Assembly (NCBI RefSeq): GCF_031127815.1
Contig: NZ_JARXHY010000011.1
Location: forward strand, 1 to 64,000
From: Pelagicoccus sp. SDUM812003
Lineage (GTDB): Bacteria > Verrucomicrobiota > Verrucomicrobiia > Opitutales > Opitutaceae
Direction: 5' to 3'
Length of the DNA: 64,000 nt
In this document: one piece after another, positions 59,637 to 64,000 of the stretch
Numbering within the stretch: the first letter of the stretch is position 1
Layout: each line of letters starts with the position of its first letter
Made by a program: the position numbers and the translations under genes
The notes under the pieces: generated by a model
The model's input: the letters and a program-made list of their open reading frames with translations, nothing else
Database searches by the model: none
What the model was told of the DNA's origin: nothing

Positions 59637-62600
59637 ATGGACGGTATCGGGGCGGATAACATGTTGCAGGAGCGGATGAGCGAAGAGCTGTCGGACTTGC
59701 TCGCCCTTTGTCGAAGCGCTACCGGCGCCGATGCGGTTTGGCTGGCGGAGATCGATGAAAGCGGCAGCGCCTTTCGAGTGGTCGCCTCCACCGGTGTCAA
59801 AGAGCTGCCAGGGGAGTGGGTGGACTGGGCGAGGCCGCTTCTGGAAGGCCTCGGTTCCTCGATCGAGTCGGTTTGCCAATGTCCGGTGAGCGAGGTGCTC
59901 AGCGCCGAATCCGGTATGACCGCGCCCCAGCCTCTCTGGCGGCGCTTGGCGGCCGTGCGGCTAGTCGAAGCGACGACCTCCGCAAGAGCGGCGCTCTTGC
60001 TGGGCTTCTCCGCGGCGGACCCTCTCAGTCCAGGACAACGCGAGGAAGCGAAACGCTCGGGGCGCTTGCTCGCTCGTCTTGGCCGACTAGAGTCCGTGAA
60101 GAGCGAGCGGGACGACATCGCTCGTCAGCGCGACTTGTTGAAGGAGCGATTCGCCGACGCGGAACGCATCGCGAACTTTGGCCACTGGGTGTTGGGCTTG
60201 GACGATGGTCGGCTGAGCTGGTCCGACGAAGTGTACCGGATTTTCGGCGTGGAGCCGCAGTCCTTCGGCCAGACCTTCGAATCGTTTTTATCCTTTGTTC
60301 ATCCAGAAGACCGGCCTGCATTGCTCGAGGCTCAAGACCGCGCGTTGCGGGAAGAAAGCCTGATGGTGCATGAGCACCGAGTGGTGAGGCCCGATGGCTC
60401 GATTCGACATGTGCTGGAGCGTGGCGAGCTCATACCCGCGAACGACATGCAAGGAAGGCGCTTCGCAGGCGTCGTTCTGGACATCACCCGTCGCAAGAAA
60501 GCGGAATTGGCGGCAAATCGAGAAGAAGCGCGCCACCGAGCCCTTTTCGAGCATCTGCCGGACCTGGCCTTCGTGGTGACGGATGGATGTATCGAAAAAA
60601 TAAACACAGCGGGGCTCGGTCTACTCGGAGTCGATCAGGCGGAGCAGATCGTGGGGCGATCTCCGCTGGTGTTCGTGCATCCGGAAGAGGTGGAAGCCGT
60701 ATCGGAGCGTTTTGCGAAACTGGTGGAGGAGGCGCCTACCATCGCCCCGCATCGGACCGTTCGGGTGGTTTTGCCGAAGGGGGATGTGTGTTGTTTCGAG
60801 ATTTGCTCGTCCTCTTTTCATACGCCTGAAGGCAGCGTTTCCATCCAGGTCGTTTGTCGAGATGTGACGCGCCGCATCGAGCTGGAGCGAAAGGAAGAGG
60901 AACGCTCGCGCATGATGGCGATCGCGAGCCGCCTCGCTCGAATGGGAGCTTGGCGAGTCGACCTGGAGGAACGGCGGGTTGTCTGGTCTGATGAAGTGGC
61001 CAAGATCCATGGGCGCGAACCTGGATACGTTCCCAGCTTGGTCGAGGCGTTCAGCTACTATGCTCCAGAGGATCGGCAGCGTATCGCGGACGCGTTCGAT
61101 CGTTGCGCCCAGGAAGGGCAGTCGTTTGACGAGGAATCGAGCATCTTCGACGCCAGCGGAAATCAAGTGAGGGTTCGAGCCATAGGCCTGCCGCAAAGAG
61201 ATGAGACGGGACGAGTGGTGGGCGTTCAAGGGGCGTTTCAAGACATCACTCAACAGAAGCGAATCGAAGCTGAACTCCGGGAACGCGATCGCGAGCTGAA
61301 GCGCGTCGTGGAGCGCTTGACCACCACGCTGGAGAGCATAACTGATGCGTTTTTCACGGTGGATACGGAATGGAAGTTCACCTATCTCAACGGTGAAGCG
61401 GAACGGCTCTTGCAAAGCCAGCGTTCGAGCCTCTTGGGACAAAGCATCTGGGAGGCGTTCGCTGCAGCCCGAGGGACCGCGTTCGAGGAAGAATATCGTC
61501 ATGCTGTGAGGGAACGCGCAAGCGTGAGTTTCGAAGCCTACTATCCACCGTTGCGATCGTGGTTTGAGGTCAATGCCTATCCCTCTGCGGAGGGACTGGC
61601 GGTATACTTCCGCGACGTAACCCAACGCCGAAAGGCTGAAGAGCATATGCGGTTCTTGGAGACCTGCGTCGAGCGGATGAACGACATCGTCCTGGTGACC
61701 GAGGCCCGGCCGATCGACGAGCCGGGGCCGCGCATCACCTTCGCCAACCCTGCCTTCGAAAGGCTGACTGGCTACTCTCGGGAGGAAGTGATCGGAAAGA
61801 CGCCTCGCATCCTGCAGGGGCCCTTGACGGATCGCGAGGAGTTGGACCGAATCCGCGACGCCATGCGGCGCGACCAGCACGTGCGCTCCACGGTGGTGAA
61901 CTACGACAGGAAAGGAAAGGCCTACTGGCTGGAAATGGACATCGTTCCCTTGAAAGACGCCACGGGTGAGGTGACGCGCTTTCTGGCGGTCGAGCGCGAC
62001 GTGACGGAGAGCAGAGAACGGCAAAATGCTCTGCAGGAGCGCGAGCAGGCTCTGAGCGCGTTGATGAATGGGCTGCCTGGTCTGGTCTTCCTTTGCGCCC
62101 CGGATGGTTCTTTGGTCCGGTGGAATCGCGAGCTGGAGCGCGCTCTGGGATACGCAGCGGAGGAATTGCAGGGCGCCAAGGCGCTGGACCTGTCTGCTCC
62201 GGAGGATCGGGAACGGATGCAGGAACGCATGCAACAGGTCTTCCGAGACGGGTTTGCGGAAGCAACCCTCCGCCTGCGAGCTAAGGACGGGACGCAGATC
62301 ACGTTTTTCTTCCGAGCGACGCGCGTCTCGGTGGAGGGCCAGGCGCGCTTGCTTGGCGTGGCCATGGACGTCACCGAGCATCGTCGGGCCGAAGAACGCA
62401 TTCGCTGGCAGGCAGCCTTGCTGGACCAGACCCAGGACGCGATTTTCGCTCTGTCGGGCGAGGGGGAGGTGTTTTATTGGAATCGATCGGCGGAGCGCCT
62501 CTATGGCTGGAGCGAAGCGGAAGCGGTAGGGAAGCTGAGGGTCGAGGACCTGTTCGCCGAAGCAGGTCGAGCGAAGCAGCTGATGGGCCTAGTCAAGAGC

Positions 62601-63908
62601 GACGGCTCCTGGTACGGCGAGGCGATCCAGCTGGATCGCAACAAGCGCAGCTTGACCGTGGCCACCAGCTGGACCTTGCTCTCTCAAGGTGTCGATCGAT
62701 GCGAGGCGACGGATGTCCTTGTCGTGAATACGGACATATCCGAACGGAAGCGATTGGAAGAGCAGTATTTGCGAGTTCAGCGAATGGAGGCGATCGGCAC
62801 GCTGGCCGGAGGGATCGCCCATGATTTGAATAACATCCTTTCTCCTATCCTGCTTTCGATCGACATGTTGAAAGCCCGCTCCACCGATGAGCGCGACCTG
62901 CGCACGCTCTCTACCATCGAATCCGCTGGCAAGCGCGGCGCGGCAATCGTTAAGCAGGTGCTATCCTACGCCCGAGGCTTCGGCGGCGAGCAGGTCGCGC
63001 TGGTGCCGAAGCACATGGTCAACGAGCTCTTCAGCCTGCTCAAGGAAACCTTTCCACGCTCCATCGAATTCTCGCTTCAGCTCGGCGCCGACATAGGGTT
63101 GATAAAAGGGGATCCGACGCAGGTGCAGCAGGCCTTGATGAACCTTTGCGTCAATGCTCGCGATGCCATGCCCGAGGGTGGATCGCTGTCGATCTCACTA
63201 GAGAAAAGGACGCTTGATCGAGACTGTGAAATCGGGGGCTTGAGAGCGGGCGCGGGCGCGTACGTGGCCTTTATCGTTTCCGACACGGGACAAGGCATGA
63301 CGCCGGAGGTGCTGGAGCGGATCTTCGATCCGTTTTATTCGACCAAGGGCGAGGGCAAGGGGACCGGCTTAGGCTTGTCTACGGTTCAACAAATCATGAA
63401 GGCGCATAGCGGCTACGTGCAGGTCGAGTCGACCCCCAGCGGAGGGAGTTCCTTCATACTAGGGTTTCCAGCGTTGGAGGAGAAAGAAGCGCCGATCGTC
63501 CCCGGCGAGGATTCGGAACTCCCGCGGGGCAAGGGCGAGACGCTTCTAGTGGTCGATGACGAGGAATCGGTGCGCTTGATCGCGCAAGAGATGTTGGAGG
63601 ATTTCGGATACAAGGTCCTTTTGGCGGAAAACGGCGCCAAGGCCCTGACGCTCTTCCATCGAAATCGAGGGCGTATCGATGCTCTGGTGACAGACATGAT
63701 GATGCCTGTGATGGATGGCGCCGCTTTGATCCGCGGAGCCCGACTTGTCGAACCGAGGTTGCCCATCATCGTGACCACTGGCTTCACGGACCAAGCGAGC
63801 AAAGTGAAAGACGCCGAGGCCAAGGGAGCGCTTGTTTTGGCTAAGCCTTACACTGCGAAAACGATTTTGCGGGGGCTGCGGGATGTGTTGGATCGAGTTC
63901 CTAGCTAG
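59637..63908 (+). CDS. Large hybrid kinase: GAF, seven PAS domains, HisKA, HATPase, receiver
   Basis: 1423 residues from the ATG at 59637; upstream codons to a TTG are probably non-coding. Order: a GAF-like domain (about 10-140), seven PAS units (about 180-300, 310-430, 440-560, 565-680, 680-810, 815-930 and 935-1050), HisKA with GGIAHDLNNILSP (His1062), HATPase with ALMNLCVNARDAMP and KGTGLGLSTVQQI, and a C-terminal receiver with Asp1353 in LVTDMMMPVMDG. No membrane helix. PAS5 has the LOV-like GKTPRILQGPLTD, with Pro where the flavin-binding Cys would be. An integrating sensor for several cytoplasmic signals; ligands unknown. Confidence 0.92.
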   Translation: MDGIGADNMLQERMSEELSDLLALCRSATGADAVWLAEIDESGSAFRVVASTGVKELPGEWVDWARPLLEGLGSSIESVCQCPVSEVLSAESGMTAPQPLWRRLAAVRLVEATTSARAALLLGFSAADPLSPGQREEAKRSGRLLARLGRLESVKSERDDIARQRDLLKERFADAERIANFGHWVLGLDDGRLSWSDEVYRIFGVEPQSFGQTFESFLSFVHPEDRPALLEAQDRALREESLMVHEHRVVRPDGSIRHVLERGELIPANDMQGRRFAGVVLDITRRKKAELAANREEARHRALFEHLPDLAFVVTDGCIEKINTAGLGLLGVDQAEQIVGRSPLVFVHPEEVEAVSERFAKLVEEAPTIAPHRTVRVVLPKGDVCCFEICSSSFHTPEGSVSIQVVCRDVTRRIELERKEEERSRMMAIASRLARMGAWRVDLEERRVVWSDEVAKIHGREPGYVPSLVEAFSYYAPEDRQRIADAFDRCAQEGQSFDEESSIFDASGNQVRVRAIGLPQRDETGRVVGVQGAFQDITQQKRIEAELRERDRELKRVVERLTTTLESITDAFFTVDTEWKFTYLNGEAERLLQSQRSSLLGQSIWEAFAAARGTAFEEEYRHAVRERASVSFEAYYPPLRSWFEVNAYPSAEGLAVYFRDVTQRRKAEEHMRFLETCVERMNDIVLVTEARPIDEPGPRITFANPAFERLTGYSREEVIGKTPRILQGPLTDREELDRIRDAMRRDQHVRSTVVNYDRKGKAYWLEMDIVPLKDATGEVTRFLAVERDVTESRERQNALQEREQALSALMNGLPGLVFLCAPDGSLVRWNRELERALGYAAEELQGAKALDLSAPEDRERMQERMQQVFRDGFAEATLRLRAKDGTQITFFFRATRVSVEGQARLLGVAMDVTEHRRAEERIRWQAALLDQTQDAIFALSGEGEVFYWNRSAERLYGWSEAEAVGKLRVEDLFAEAGRAKQLMGLVKSDGSWYGEAIQLDRNKRSLTVATSWTLLSQGVDRCEATDVLVVNTDISERKRLEEQYLRVQRMEAIGTLAGGIAHDLNNILSPILLSIDMLKARSTDERDLRTLSTIESAGKRGAAIVKQVLSYARGFGGEQVALVPKHMVNELFSLLKETFPRSIEFSLQLGADIGLIKGDPTQVQQALMNLCVNARDAMPEGGSLSISLEKRTLDRDCEIGGLRAGAGAYVAFIVSDTGQGMTPEVLERIFDPFYSTKGEGKGTGLGLSTVQQIMKAHSGYVQVESTPSGGSSFILGFPALEEKEAPIVPGEDSELPRGKGETLLVVDDEESVRLIAQEMLEDFGYKVLLAENGAKALTLFHRNRGRIDALVTDMMMPVMDGAALIRGARLVEPRLPIIVTTGFTDQASKVKDAEAKGALVLAKPYTAKTILRGLRDVLDRVPS

Positions 63909-64000
63909 GACAGGGGAGGCGGTGCAGTTCTCAATCGTTGTCGTGCAAACTGCATTAGCAAGAGCGTGAGGGTTTTCATTTAGCGTCCTCTCCACGCTCA

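Noticed and set aside
1-64000. CRISPR arrays, tRNA, rRNA, insertion sequences, phage or integron features
   Set aside because: No direct-repeat arrays, no cloverleaf or rRNA-like stretch, no transposase or integrase frames were found on either strand by eye.

Overview
The window looks like chromosomal DNA of a Verrucomicrobiota bacterium, probably of class Opitutae. This is an inference from protein style and gene mix: PRC-barrel, BON and DUF-type stress proteins, few strong Shine-Dalgarno sites, and GC-rich coding DNA. No rRNA, tRNA, CRISPR array, transposase, phage gene or replication origin was seen.

Layout. Positions 1-4 kb carry the N-terminal part of a large cadherin-type adhesin, a PTS enzyme I and a truncated glycosyltransferase remnant. 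Positions 4-18 kb are a stress island: two PRC-barrel proteins, DUF3309, a CbpM-like regulator, two small omega-type RNA polymerase subunits, an extra GroEL, small lipoproteins, a DUF2934 protein, a Met-rich secreted protein, an orphan SufB, a BON protein, HflK/HflC and two lysine-rich mini-proteins. Eleven places in this island show one promoter architecture: a 14-mer like GGGTNNNACCCCAT, then 22 bases, then a TATNAT-like hexamer. It sits before nearly every transcription unit there and looks like a dedicated regulon. Positions 18-28 kb hold a NarL-type two-component pair, a TPR protein, a homocysteine methyltransferase remnant, a cupin, a MocR regulator and two secreted proteins.

Positions 28.7-40 kb hold an entericidin and a five-gene plus-strand cluster: a phosphodiesterase/EEP-hydrolase fusion, a VTT membrane protein, a six-hairpin glycosidase-like protein, a GT4 enzyme resembling diacylglycerol glucosyltransferases, and a TIM-barrel isomerase. 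Small stress-type genes follow (YihY, an SDR, a Rho-N-like protein and membrane peptides).

Positions 40.6-63.9 kb are one long plus-strand signalling array. It contains a soluble receptor with two signalling hairpins, a triple CheW, CheB, a HEAT protein, CheR, CheY and a degenerate receptor-like protein. A complete stressosome module (RsbR, RsbS, RsbT and an RsbT-RsbX fusion) follows, then a STAS protein, CheY, CheA, a pseudo-receiver regulator and a hybrid kinase. It closes with a GAF protein and a seven-PAS hybrid kinase. A chemosensory system built around a stressosome, with no flagellar genes in view, is the most striking system here. With the shared promoter of the 4-18 kb island it suggests a large, partly undescribed stress-sensing programme. 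A link between the two is not shown by the sequence.
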